Positions 10,901 through 21,742 of a stretch of 25,110 bases of DNA are shown here, piece by piece; positions within the stretch are counted from its first letter, which is position 1, and each line of letters begins with the position of its first letter. The stretch is from Apostichopus parvimensis. Its lineage: Eukaryota; Echinodermata; Holothuroidea; Aspidochirotida; Stichopodidae. Below the pieces are notes generated by a model. The model saw nothing but the letters and a program-made list of their open reading frames with translations, had not been told where the DNA came from and made no database searches. Position numbers and translations under genes: made by a program. The stretch is from NCBI GenBank assembly GCA_000934455.1, contig KN892765.1, positions 1-25,110 on the forward strand. The letters run 5' to 3'.

Positions 10901-13704
10901 TATTTTATCATGTTTATATCCTACTCTCTGTACTCTCAGCTTCCATTTTACTTCAAAATCAGCATGAAACATCATAAGACTTGGGAGGTATCTCTCGGTA
11001 AAATGCATAAGTAATGTAAGAAGTACCAAGTTTGAGCTGCTTGGGAAGTCTGATGGATAATGATGAGCTTGATCCAACCTCGTAGTTTGGCTTGGTACAA
11101 GAGACAGCCACAAGTTGGACTTTGTCTTTCTCGACTTTGTATTGCTTTGATACTGTTTCTTCTTCCTGTGTGTTGAGCTTCTCAACTGTAGCCTGGTGAT
11201 AAATGAAAAGTCAATGTTTTATACCCAGGGGATAAACCACAGGATATTTTATAAAAATCATAAAGCTTCCAAAATGGTGTAGGGTAATAACCAAACCAAT
11301 ACCCATATACAGTGAACTAGTCCTTTACTGTTATGTCCATAGGGATTGCCAACTAAGGGCTGGAGAGCTTCTTTTATTAGAGCATAAAGACTTTTAATTC
11401 TGAGGTCACAGGTTTGAACCACATTCCAGCAACAAATAGAAGAAGCCATTTTGATCATGTTTGTTGATATAATTTCCCACTTCTCAGTCAGCTTTCTGCT
11501 CATTAACAAACAGAAACAGTAAGATAAATCTGCAACGGACTACATTTAGCAACTAATGCAAAGAACAACTGAACGGTTTTTATAGCCTCTCCTATGCCCC
11601 AATCCACCTCTCCAACCTATCAGTTCTCCCCAGGGCTACAAATCAGCAAAAATTGTCTGCTTTACCCCAAATCTACCTCTTCACACGATGTGCACTGCTA
11701 AGGGATCATCAAGAGTATTGTAAACAAGTGTCACTCAGTTCACACAGTTATCACAATGCAAGAATACCTTTATGCATTTTACAATATCTCTATTCTTCCC
11801 AAGGGTTTGGCTTCACCTTTAAAATTTTCCATTCTATAAAGGTAAAACAAACCACCAAGACAGATAATAAATGAAAGCAAGAAACTGACTTCTCACCTCA
11901 GAAATATTCACAAATCCAGATAGCGTGAGGGCTGAAATTAACTTCTCTTTCGTTCGTAAATCTGATCCATTGGCTGAAAATGTGAGACAAAATGTTCCAA
12001 CAATGAGGCTTCCTCATAAACCAGGCATGTAATTAATTTGATGGAACTTGGCAGTAAAGAGGACACAATTACTACTATCATCTTTGGCTTATATCAGAGA
12101 CAGAGATCTTTGTGATGAAAAAAAAACAAACCAAATCTTAAGTTTTTCATGACATGATGACAGTTATCTCTATCACATAGATTAATAACAAAGGTAGAGT
12201 CTGTCTCCTTTAAATGCACAGAAGGAACAGGTCAGACAAGCATAATTTCCAACAAATTTGATATTGACAGATTTGTAATTGTTCACCTGTTATCTTGAGA
12301 ACAAAATAATAAATGTACATTATTAAAATTTACAATTGGCACTGTTGGACATTTCAAGCACTTGACAAACCATGTTACACATATAAGCATGCCACACACT
12401 ACTTCTGATCAAGTTTTATGGACTTCTAGCTTTTTACAGTCTTGAATCAAGGCAAGGCGTTCTCACACGACTTGACAACAGGTAACTTGTCACACATCAG
12501 TGTGTGCACAATTCAAACAGTCACTCCCAGGGCACTATGGTGTGCCACGTCTACGTGTAACCCAGGGGAGTTCCCATAGGGTGTGACCACGAACAGGGGC
12601 ACACAACTATATTTTATAAGTTACCACCAAGTCCTTATTTGTGCACCTGGGTAAAGAGAGGCAATGGAGATAGAGTGCCTTGCCCAACATCACAATGTAT
12701 TGATCAGGCCAAGATTTGAACCTGTAACGCCTTATATCAAAGGTGCCTTGCCTTAGCCATTTGACCACAACGCCCTCCCTCATGCATATTATATCATGTA
12801 TTCTAGTTCTTACCTGTGGTAACTGTGGGTTCTTTGACATGGAGCCTGCCACTTGGACGTAACACTCTCACCACTTCACTGAGAATCTCTTCATCATGAT
12901 GATTTAACACAGGATTCAGAGCACCAAGGAGGGCAATATCGATGCTTGAGGAGGGGTGTGACGCTAGAGGGAAGAATTATAGTCCATTGCATGAACATAC
13001 ACATTATTTCAAGCTACAGCAGCCTAGCTTACAGTTTGTCTGTACTATAATGGAGGGAAGGGGGATTCTCATTGATACTGAACATTTACCACAATGTATA
13101 AACAGCTTTTGAGTTGAAATTTCCAACACTTCTAAAACTGACCTTTAAAATCTATAACTTATATGGCTCTTGTGAAAGTCAATTACAAAATAATGGTTTC
13201 TGGACACATTTAGCAGGAATCATTTAACCAGGTTACTTGCCTTTAAATTCAGTACATATGCAGCAGCATATGCAGCACACGTGGGCAGCACCCACCCTCC
13301 TTTGTAGAGCTCTGCCTATGATTATGAATGGGGAAGCCACATGCCAAATATGAAATAAGAGAACTGTAGATGTTACCTATCTAAAGATTATCATGTAAAC
13401 ATGCTAGGGCGTCACATTCACACACATACATATAGCCTACGCCAACTTGACTGCATAGGTTACTTGCCTGCCTATGGCAAATAACCAAAAAGTGAACTTC
13501 AGATCTATATAACACAGACAGATTCCAAAGCTATGATTCTGAATACTTACAATGTTTGAGTCTTTCAGCATTCTCTACCTTCACTTGACCACTTGATCCA
13601 ACTTTCTCCTGGAGCCTTTCCACTAATTCTTTCACCCTATCTGGCGATTGACCTTCACACCAAACAAGAAGCACGACATCTCCAGCTGAAACATTTGATG
13701 CCAT
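7921..13704 (-). CDS. CIAPIN1: Anamorsin / CIAPIN1, cytosolic Fe-S cluster assembly factor, complete, 9 coding exons
   Basis: Electron carrier that receives electrons from NDOR1 (yeast Tah18-Dre2 pair) for cytosolic Fe-S assembly. Minus-strand coding exons: 13704-13551, 12963-12814, 11973-11897, 11192-11027, 10786-10713, 10078-10009, 9381-9342, 8598-8517 and 8034-7921 (TAG). All introns are GT-AG and phases agree throughout, giving 927 nt and 308 residues (human 312). Residues 1-160 form the methyltransferase-like domain ([15 protein letters not shown] near 85-99; [10 protein letters not shown] near 112-121). A linker follows, with [16 protein letters not shown] and an acidic [16 protein letters not shown] stretch. 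Fe-S site A is C233, C241, C244, C246, and site B is C269, C272, C280, C283 (twin CX2C). The C-terminus has [12 protein letters not shown]. The ATG at 13704 is chosen because it aligns with the human N-terminus and has A at -3 and G at +4. Site A spacing is CX7C against CX8C in human. Confidence 0.97.
8773..8969. repeat. Imperfect tandem repeat, three units of 68-76 bp, in CIAPIN1 intron
   Basis: Three copies begin TAGAC(A/T)ATAC(T/G)AAGTTAC at 8773, 8841 and 8917. Each continues through a T-run, AATTACAATATGGT and then CACAACTG or TACAACTG. The first two also share GTAGTTAACACTAAT. Periods are 68 and 76 bp, and the third copy is truncated near 8969. The words ATCCAGC(T/A)TA precede copies one and three, so the original unit may have been about 76 bp. 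The array lies in the intron between the two exons that encode Fe-S site A. Confidence 0.85.
11359..11430 (+). pseudogene. tRNA-Lys-like pseudogene or tRNA-derived SINE fragment
   Basis: A 72-nt segment resembles tRNA-Lys(UUU). Its ends GCTGGA and TCCAGC can pair as an acceptor stem. A D-arm-like stretch ends TTAGAGCAT. The anticodon-loop region reads GACTTTTAATTCTGAGG, and the B-box-like T arm reads GGTTTGAACC. The anticodon and T stems pair poorly and the A box is degenerate, so a functional tRNA is unlikely. It lies in the CIAPIN1 intron between exons 3 and 4, antisense to the gene. Confidence 0.5.
12440..12780 (-). mobile_element. tRNA-derived SINE in CIAPIN1 intron 2
   Basis: Read on the minus strand, the element starts GAGGGCGTTGTGGTCAAATG, an A-box-like region (plus 12757-12767). 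It has a B box GGTTCAAATCT (plus 12712-12722). A body follows with TTGGGCAAGGCACTCTATC and ACCCAGGTGCACAAATAAGG, the kind of conserved body seen in SINEs of marine invertebrates. The tail runs through CCCTGGGAGTGACTG to ACGCCTTGCCTTGA near 12445. The pol III boxes and length (about 340 bp) fit a near full-length SINE. I do not assign a named family. No target duplication was identified. Confidence 0.7.
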
Positions 13705-14260
13705 AGTAACTGTTTGATCTGTAACCAGTTTAGAAGAACAAGGGTAATGCACTAACTGTTACTGTGTTAGGTAATCTACTCAAATTAACATGTTAAAATG
13801 TAACTTAATTATTGAAACAACGACTATCACTCTTTTGATGTTTTGTTTCCAAGCCTAACTGTCTTGCTACTTTGGCCCTAAGTTAGCTTAGACTTAGATG
13901 GCAGGGCCTAAGTAAGTTCGAACATAGGCCTAGGGCCTAGGCCTAGCCTACGTCAGTGTATGACTAAGGTAGACCAGACTGCTCACCAAAATACCCCGAA
14001 CGTTGCAAATTCATTTATATGAGTTTGCTGGGTTCGCTGTTATGCTGCGTTCGGTCTTATTGAAAATGTTTTAAAAAAAGTGTACGTTGGTAAACGTGAC
14101 ACAACTTACATCTCTGCGGACTTCCCGTTGCACGCAAAAGTTATGTGTACAAACAACATTATAACAGACATGCAAGTCACGTACATTTTAACGTACCCAT
14201 TTCTTCGATGTTAGCAATCTGCTAGTTCCACAGGCTATACAATCGCGAATATTCCGTAAA
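13705..14260 (-). promoter_or_regulatory. Probable CIAPIN1 5'UTR with intron, and promoter side
   Basis: Reading the minus strand, a good acceptor (pyrimidine-rich, ending GGTTACAG) lies at 13719-13720, 14 nt before the start codon. A strong donor GTAAGT lies upstream at 14109-14104. This predicts a non-coding first exon ending at 14110 and a 5'UTR intron of 391 nt (13719-14109). The sequence around 14100-14170 contains more CpG than its surroundings. The transcription start cannot be fixed and no clear TATA box was recognised. The upper boundary given here is arbitrary. Splice signals are seen directly; their use is inference. Confidence 0.4.
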
Positions 14261-14471
14261 GGAAGGAGATGACAAGCACTTTTTTGTGTCAATGACATAA
14301 TCGCATCTCGCTAAAAGCTGGAAGTTCCCTTCCATAAGTTGCAATCACCCCCTCCACCCCACACCCCGATAGCAAGCATGACACAGACCACGGTACTAAT
14401 ACCACATCGAAATGTCTTGAGACGAAAGTGTGAACTAGTGTTTCAGAAAGAATGCAAGAGTGGGGTAGGAT

Positions 14472-14521
14472 NNNNNNNNNNNNNNNNNNNNNNNNNNNNN
14501 NNNNNNNNNNNNNNNNNNNNN
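14472..14521. other. Assembly gap of 50 N
   Basis: Exactly 50 N, probably a fixed-size placeholder, so true length and content are unknown. Sequence on both sides is C- or G-rich, which can break short-read assemblies. Any reading frame drawn across it is meaningless. Confidence 0.99.
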
Positions 14522-14557
14522 AAATGCTGAAAAGGGCGCCAGCAGTCCATTTGAGTC

Positions 14558-14590
14558 CGTCAGGGGGGGGGGGGCATCCGCCCCCCTGAC
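14558..14590. repeat. G-run / C-run hairpin in a repeat remnant
   Basis: GTCAGGGGGG and CCCCCCTGAC form an almost perfect 10-bp stem around CATCCG. The segment starts about 37 nt after the assembly gap. The flanks (GGCGCCAGCAGTCCATTTG on one side, TGTATGGACGCTCCGCTAC on the other) suggest it belongs to a dispersed element partly lost in the gap. Confidence 0.5.
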
Positions 14591-14996
14591 TGTATGGACG
14601 CTCCGCTACTGGGACGTGTATGGGATCAATTCGTTCAACATAGATTAAAATTGTTGGTATAAGACTTATCATGCGCAATAAGGGATCCTCTTCTCGTCCC
14701 TCCTTTCAAGAAGTCTTAAAATGATAAAACAAAAATTATCATGAATACCCATATTTACACTTTAAAGTTGAGTAAAAAATGTTAAACTGTTTCTTCTGTT
14801 GAGCAGGTAAATTTTGTAAGTGTGGACGAGTATAGTTCTATCTAACTTATATAGCTATATATAACTTATGTAACTATATTTCTAGATCATTGCAGACAAT
14901 GTCAGATTTGTTTGTTTCTTCGTCAGTGTTCTCTGTCTTTAGAACTTAAAATCATTCAGTGATAAAACCACTCTATATTGTCCTGTCATATCATGC

Positions 14997-15099
14997 GCTT
15001 CAAAGCACTCTCATTGACAGTATGAGAAGTTCAAAACCCTTTTTTGCTAAATAGATGATAATCATACTGTTCATACTGTCAGTACAAGTGGTTTGAAGC
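14997..15099. repeat. Imperfect inverted repeat, 29-nt arms, 45-nt loop
   Basis: The left arm 14997-15025 begins GCTTCAAAGCACTCTC. The right arm 15071-15099 begins TCATACTGTCAGTAC. The reverse complement of the left arm matches the right at about 24 of 29 positions, with uninterrupted blocks of 11 and 8. The word TCATACTGT is also repeated in tandem just inside the right arm. It could be a very short MITE or a transcribed hairpin. Neither is shown. Confidence 0.6.
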
Positions 15100-16939
15100 A
15101 TGCCACAAAAGTACCGTTTATAAAAATATATATCCCAACTGCACTGGGCGTCATGTCCATAGCCTTGGCAGCATCACAGTAGTATCCAACAAGATGTGTT
15201 AGGATCAGACGACTCTTTAAAACTGGGTGACGTAAAAGTACGGTTTAAATCTCAGAAAGTGTATTGGACTCATGTTTAATTGTACCTCACTGTTCATGGC
15301 TATAAACTTTAGTAGGTACCGTACCACAATTAAGTCAGTGTAGAATCCCCCTGAAAAATTACACCAATTGTCGATAAATAGGCCTAAATGAACCTACTGA
15401 AGTTACTTTTGTTCTGTATTATGTTCTAGTGATATTGTAAAGTGACGAGTTTATCTGTGCACAGTTCTTGTGATCGTACAACACCTGCACTTGTAAAACA
15501 TGAAGCACGCCATCAGTTCTTTAAGTTTTGACACCCCGGGAAATAAACGTCCAGAATTTGCTGTACGAATGGTACCTCTAGTCTATTGGTTGGTTCAGCT
15601 GTCCCTTCCTTCGTATTTGAGAGAGTTAGGATGGAATATTCCATTTTAAGAACGAGTTGAGTTTCCTGACTCGACTCGGGTCATTGGTCACTCTATTATC
15701 TCTCTTCACAAATTTCCATGAGTCACTTGACTTTTGAGATTTAGTTGATTCGAGTCTTGACTCATGAAATCACTGGTATTTAAATGCATACACCTGTCAT
15801 TATTAGCATGAAAAATCCCAAAGTTGCAGATATCAGTGACTTAAACCAAACATCCCCTTTAACGGCGGCCGGGGAAGATATAACGACTAGTGCACTGATT
15901 AACCCATGCCAATAATTTGATGTTTAGAACACGTTAGCTTCTTTCTTTAGGTTTAAATTAATTTGATTCAGTCTAACTATTATATATATTAACATACAAA
16001 TGGGAAAAATCGGACGCTAAGTCTTTGATATGTTGAAGTATATTTGTTCAGAATTCCATTTTGAACTACAGGTAACCTCAGGGGGGGGGGGGGATGAGGT
16101 AGAACCCTGTCAGGCCCCTTTGGTTCCATTGTTTTTTCTCCCTGTTGAGCCGGGGAAGAATAAAATCAATGCTACGGGTGTACACCCCATATCAAGAGTA
16201 GTTATTAGCACAACGTACTTTGCGTGTAGAATTATTAATGGTCTGAATGTTCCTTTAGCATGCACCACTTGACGTCTAATTTTTTTCCGGGGAGTATCAC
16301 ATACCCCTCCCCTACATGGGGGTCGCCTTCAACGACCCAATCCAAAAGGGGAATTTTGGATTTGCCCTCTCCCCACCTGTAAGTCTAGTATCGGTCAATA
16401 ACATGGAGGAAAGAACATTCGATGGAATAGAAGTTTTTAGTAATTCTTATGTTTCATTAATGCAGAAAACACCGTGGGGAAAACTTTTAAAATAGTTTAC
16501 GAAAATATTACAGGTTCAATTTTTTGCAACATGTTTTGTTGAATCGATTTATATTTATACGTCATGGTGCTGATTAAATTTAACATACGCATAATTACTA
16601 TCGCTAAATGATGACCCTTGTAACCATCATGGAATTCATGGGTAAATGTTATTGGATTCACAACAGAATCACAAGTGAAAAGAAACTATTTCGATGCACC
16701 ATTTTGTTTGATTTGCATTTAGGTTCAAAGATAAGTTCGGTATAAACTTTCATTTTCATTATCCAAAAGTATGATATCAAAGCTACCTGGAAATCAAATT
16801 GCGATATCCTTTGGCAAAATTCTTTATTTGCTGATCGCAAAGCCAATAAGAACATCATCTGTATGATAACAACAAACAACAACCTTAAGATTTTTTTTAG
16901 AATCGTTGCCTAAAACAACTTCCCCTTAAATTGGGCCCC

Positions 16940-17309
16940 ATGAGCAATTAGTTGAAAAGATGGCGCTATGCAAGAAACGTGAGCTGCCCTTGGGAGTTGC
17001 GCAATCAAGGTAATCACTTTGTTTCCAAGTCGAGAGAATGCTCATCGCTGTCACAAATCCCTCTAAAGCTAAGCAGGTGCCTGGGGAATAGGCCGCGGAA
17101 AAGAACTGAAAAGAATAGAGAAGGAAAATGAAGTGGTCTCCCACAGCGCAGAACCCTGCAGCGACGAGCAATTTGCAAGGCAGGCAACTGACAAGATTTG
17201 GATCTGTTTTTGCCGGGTTATATCCTGATTACCTGGGGCGCACTGCGGGAGCACATCGAATGGGCTCGGTCCGCGGGAAGTCACCGGGGTAGAAAACGGC
17301 ATAAAACTG
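16940..17309 (+). promoter_or_regulatory. GC-richer patch ending in a strong splice donor; candidate first exon of the MSRRKQ gene
   Basis: This segment is visibly richer in G, C and CpG than the AT-rich flanks, and ends AAAACTG followed by GTGAGT at 17310-17315. It could be a promoter and first exon joined to the exon at 23140. If so, an upstream ATG at 17198 opens 37 codons plus one base. On splicing to 23140 that frame would stop after about nine more codons, so it would be an upstream ORF and not the main protein. No domain is recognised in the 37 codons. The link to the downstream exon is inference. Confidence 0.3.
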
Positions 17310-17604
17310 GTGAGTCAATAATTTCGCACTTTAATATACGACAGCTTATAGCAGGGCAGTCTGGTGGCAAACTCAGCGTGAATCAGGCGAAGTTATCTGG
17401 CATGATTGCACAAATAGACGTCCAGCTGACTTGCCGCTTCAGCAAGTTGGATTTTTTGTCCTAAGCGAGGGAATAAAACTGCTGGTTATTACAAAGACTC
17501 GTTTTCAGTCTCTTGCTCATTAAACATTTGTGGTGTTGAAATTTTCGCGAGGCTCTAAATCTCTTTGCCAACGATTGTATTCAAGAAATTCCCACAGCGC
17601 AGAA
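17139..17604. repeat. 15-bp word TCCCACAGCGCAGAA occurring twice
   Basis: Identical copies lie at 17139-17153 and 17590-17604, inside and just after the GC-richer patch. Each is followed by a loosely similar CAG(C/G)G-AC stretch. A GC-rich 15-mer repeated within 450 bp of AT-rich DNA is unlikely by chance. It might be a shared protein-binding site or a decayed duplication. Confidence 0.6.
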
Positions 17605-19881
17605 TAATTACAGGGACAGTGAGAAGCGTGCTGGCTAGGACTGAATGTCTTCTAAAAAGGTACATCTTGAGAGATTATTGCATTGTTTTACGAATTGTTG
17701 AGACAACTCAAGGTACTGTATTCTTTACTTAATATTTTACTGCCTGAAGTGTGCGCCATTATTTCGATTCATACCGTTCTAATAAGTAACATCGTAACAT
17801 AACCCTTGGCTACTGTAGTAAGAAAGATCGAGGTATAGGCCTACACTGTATGTTCAACGTAAAAGAATTAGGCTAAGGCCTACATACCGAGACGTAGGCC
17901 ATCTCTTTGTGTAGGCCCAACACATGCAACAAAGGGTAGACGATATTATTATGGTAACTGTTGCGTTGGGGTTAATTGTTAATTAAGAGGACACTCGAAA
18001 CAGATGTTTGAGTTGACATAAAAGTACATAATTTCAAAAGTTTGCAACTTTGTAATTCAAAGTGGTTCACATGGAATTACTAACTGTAATATGGGGAAAA
18101 AATGTTCTGGGTGCTCTTGATGATATAATCAAGTTCATTGATTGGCTTTCTCATTAAATATCCTTTTGTAAAATCTTTGGCCAAATGTAATAAGGAACTT
18201 TGCTTTTGAATTAGGCCTAAACCTGACATATGGTGGCACGGCCCATATTAAACGGACTCTTTAAATTCTCAGACAGCAGTTGATATTACATTGTCTGTAA
18301 CTACAAGGCCTGGGTTGAAGACTAGTATAAGCAGGGAGCTGCTACTCTCCCTGGTATAAGACATGCCTACATCCATGTACGTAGTTGTAATTTCAATACC
18401 AACCCTGAGTAAACCTCACCCCAGGGGTAAAAAAGAAAATTCTCTGGGTAACCAAGACATTAGAGCTCTCCCTGGACAACATGTCAATGGCCATAATATT
18501 ATCTGTGAATAAAAACTTCCTAAGGCAAGTGGCTATCTGTGAGCTATTTGTGATAGCAATTTTAAGATCTGACAAGTTATATCATCCCACCGAATAAACC
18601 ACTTAATGTGTAAGAGAAGACCCCTCTAAAAGTTTATTTTTTTCCTGTTTCAACATTGAGCTACAGTATGTAAGTTAATATAGTACATGTCAATACCATC
18701 ACTACTGATGGACTTCTAACTATAAATTATGTGGCCAACTTCATGTATTAAAACTATAGAACTATACGGGAACCATACACAAAGAATCAAATGTTATGGA
18801 TGGACTAATAAATTAAAGACATTTTAATTTCGAGCTTTCATTGGAATTGTGAATGTTTCTCTTCGTGTGTAGGTCATTGGTTCATATTATTCCTTTGGAC
18901 ATAAAGTAGAAAATCTTTTAAATATACAGAATTTCTTTGTAAGCACCCCCACCCCCCCAAAAAGAAACGGGTAAAAAGAAGAAAACAAAAAACTGGAACA
19001 AGATTATTAGTTTACTAGTCTACTTATTAACACACTTTCGTTGAAATCAGTTTGTTAGATATAATAGACTTTATTGAAATGAAAGTTGATTCACCATGGC
19101 CAGTTAGTTAAGAAGTCAAAGCATGATGACAGAAAGGTGATTTAAGTTCATACTTCATAGTTAATATCCTGGAAAATTGAAATAAAATGAATTTCATTAA
19201 AATCATATAGTTATATTCACAGATATGTTCACTATGTAATACAAAGCCGAGTCACGATCACAATTCTAAAGTTTATTCCAATTTTAATTCAAGGTAAGTA
19301 GCGTGGAAAATGAGGGTAATTGAATAAATGATTTGACCTCTTCTCACTTTCACCTACTTCTTTTAGTCAGTCTTGAAGCTTATAGTAAGTTGTGCTAGTA
19401 TCGAGATAACACTATTCATAGGTGTGTCAGTGTGTGAAATGTTGCGTGAAATCAACTTTTTGAGTTTTCCATATTCTGTGATAGTTGGAGGTGCTTTTGT
19501 GTACGGCAGATGACCGAGGGGGATTGGCTGCATCAAAAGATCAATGAATAATGGCCGACTGCTTAAAGTAGTTCCATGCATAAAATTTCATAAAAAGTAA
19601 AATTACATTTGTTACTATTAAGAATTTGGGCTCAAATTACAATTATAAAATTTAATGAATACAGCAAAAGTGTGTGCGTGACAGAAGTAAGTGGATTATG
19701 CTTTTCTAGTCGCATTTTTTTTTTAGACATGACAAATCCAAATACATATAAAGGACAATGTCATATTGTTGGTGTAAACGTAATCCTATTGTCAACAGTG
19801 CTTAGATTGGGTTGTTGAAATTACTGGAAAAGTTGCAAAACTATAACAATTGATGACTCTTTCATCACAAAGGTCTTTTTA

Positions 19882-20040
19882 ATATCTTCATGCATTAATT
19901 TGAACAACATATGGAAAGCACAACAGCCATAAGTGAACTTGAAGCAAACAGGTGTGATGTCATAGATGCACGAATCTGTTTTATGTTTTGAAATCTTTAT
20001 GCATTAATTTGAACAAAATATGGATTGCACAACAGCCATA
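19882..20040. repeat. 50-bp direct repeat, two copies 109 bp apart
   Basis: Copies at 19882-19931 and 19991-20040 match at about 45 of 50 positions. Both contain ATGCATTAATTTGAACAA and GCACAACAGCCATA. No coding potential is seen, and the intervening 59 bp are not obviously related. Confidence 0.85.
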
Positions 20041-21742
20041 GGGCATTTTAATAACTTCACATCCCCTAAAATGAAGTTGGAACCCTATCCAATTCAAGGT
20101 CAAAAATAAAAACGGTAAAAATATGATAAAAAACAAAACATTTTACTGTAAGTGTGCAAACTGTGACAAAACAACTGCAAATAATGTCTTGGAAAATGTT
20201 ACGGAACCATGATGCAAATTTCACCAAGATTGTTAAGTATATGTTCTTAAATTCATGACTCAAAAATATCTTGTGATGATACTTTTTAAGGAATTCAATT
20301 TGTCAGTAATTATTTTGTTATGTGACACTTTCCATACGTATACATAACATTTTATAGGAAGAAAACTTTGAAAAACAGCCCCCTTGTAAAAGACAAATGA
20401 TTTACTTTGACAATGTTCAAAATGCCACTGGAACAAACAAGCTTATAACCTAGTGTTCTTATGGGACTTCACTGTGGAATTATATCGTAATTATGTGTAT
20501 CATCTTTAAATCAATTCCAGGAATCCGCTTTTTTCAGTCTGGTGTACATCTGTTTTAATGCAACAAAGTGTTTTATGACGTTATAAACAACGCACACAAA
20601 AGAAAGAGAAGTCAGAGAAAATTTGTAAAAAAATTATATAAAAAAACAAATGAAAATGCACAGATGAAAAATTACACATCCAGATTGGTTGTAAATTTGA
20701 CTTCGATTTTAAGACCTGTTTACAAAGAAGAACACTTCACTAGTGCATCTTTAAAGCTGTTAAGTGTGAGTTTGAGAGCTCTGTAGACCCATAAATTGCT
20801 AGTAGTTCTGAACTTGACCTTGTCTGAATTTGTTACCAGTAGCTTGCAAATCAGGTCAATTTAGGGGCAGTAATTTGCAAGCATTGTATACCATATGTGA
20901 ATGTATTTGACTCTTATCACAATTGGCAGTACATTTATGTTCAATGTGTAATTCCTGTGAAAGCTTATTTATAAAAGAAACAAACATTCTCAAAGTGATT
21001 TTAGTTTGTAACAGGGGAGGGGAAGAGGGAGCCTGGTGTATAGTTGAATTGATAGGTGATGTATGATGCTGGGTTGTCAGTTCAAATGGAGGAAGACTCC
21101 ATTGTAAAGTTTTTGAGTGTACATTCTTAAGTATTGCTAACATAAAACAAAAATTGTAGCAAGGTAGGCATAATGCATATACCTACCACAACTGATGTTA
21201 CAAATCAAATATAAGCTTAACTTTAGGCTTTAATCTAGGGTATTATTAGATGCCAGATAAAGTAGCACACATACATTTATACCAGCTTCTATACTGCTAC
21301 AAAGTCAACTTTATATATAAAACACTGAAGAACTCACACTGAATTAAGAACCAAGAAATGAAGGTACATATTATAAAGAAGTTTCTGAATGATGAGTTAA
21401 TACCTAATATTGCAATTAACTGTGAATTACAGCACGCTTCTGTATATACTATGTATATTTACAATGTCCATGAATGAACTTGATTAGAGTTGTTAGTAAT
21501 GTCACAGTACATTGAATTTTACACTTTACAGTCCTAATACTTAGCCATGCAAAGCTGCAGATAAAACGCAATAAACTGAACAGTTAAGCTGTTAATTACC
21601 ACCAAGCTGTTAAATACTGGAGGATGTACAAGTATGTATGCAGCTACGGAGGTTCTGCCCTCGCGACATTTCATGAAGGTAGTATAAATGTGTAGGCCTA
21701 GTACACACCATGCAATTATTAATGCATTTGATGCTTTTCCTT

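Larger units (their letters stand above)
14261..16940. other. Non-coding stretch with repeats; no gene recognised
   Basis: Apart from the gap, hairpin and inverted repeat listed separately, I see AT-rich sequence (14820-14880). A 15650-15770 segment has GAGTC/GACTC five times, resembling a degenerate satellite. A run of 12 G sits at about 16081-16092 in repeat-like sequence, and another G/C-rich repeat-like patch spans 16280-16380. The longest open frames here lack domain signatures, conserved motifs or splice support. Confidence 0.55.

Noticed and set aside
10898..11185. 95-codon minus-strand frame
   Set aside because: It is the wrong frame over CIAPIN1 exon 4. The correct frame reads [11 protein letters not shown] ... 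NYEVGSS and joins in phase to both neighbours.
14289..14678. 129-codon minus-strand frame
   Set aside because: It crosses the 50-N gap and repeat sequence, so the open frame is an artefact.
15660..15775. Telomere- or satellite-like GAGTC array
   Set aside because: Only five scattered GAGTC/GACTC words with no fixed period; noted as low-complexity sequence only.
16030..16272. 80-codon plus-strand frame with a poly-Gly run
   Set aside because: The Gly run comes from a G homopolymer in repeat-like DNA. No motif or splice context was found.
17139..17153. RE1/NRSF binding site
   Set aside because: Only the ACAGCGC core of one half-site matches. The TTCAGCACC half is absent at the expected spacing.
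20568..20786. 72-codon Lys/Arg-rich frame, considered as a basic DNA-binding peptide
   Set aside because: The basic composition follows from A-rich DNA. No recognisable fold, conserved motif or splice sites were seen.
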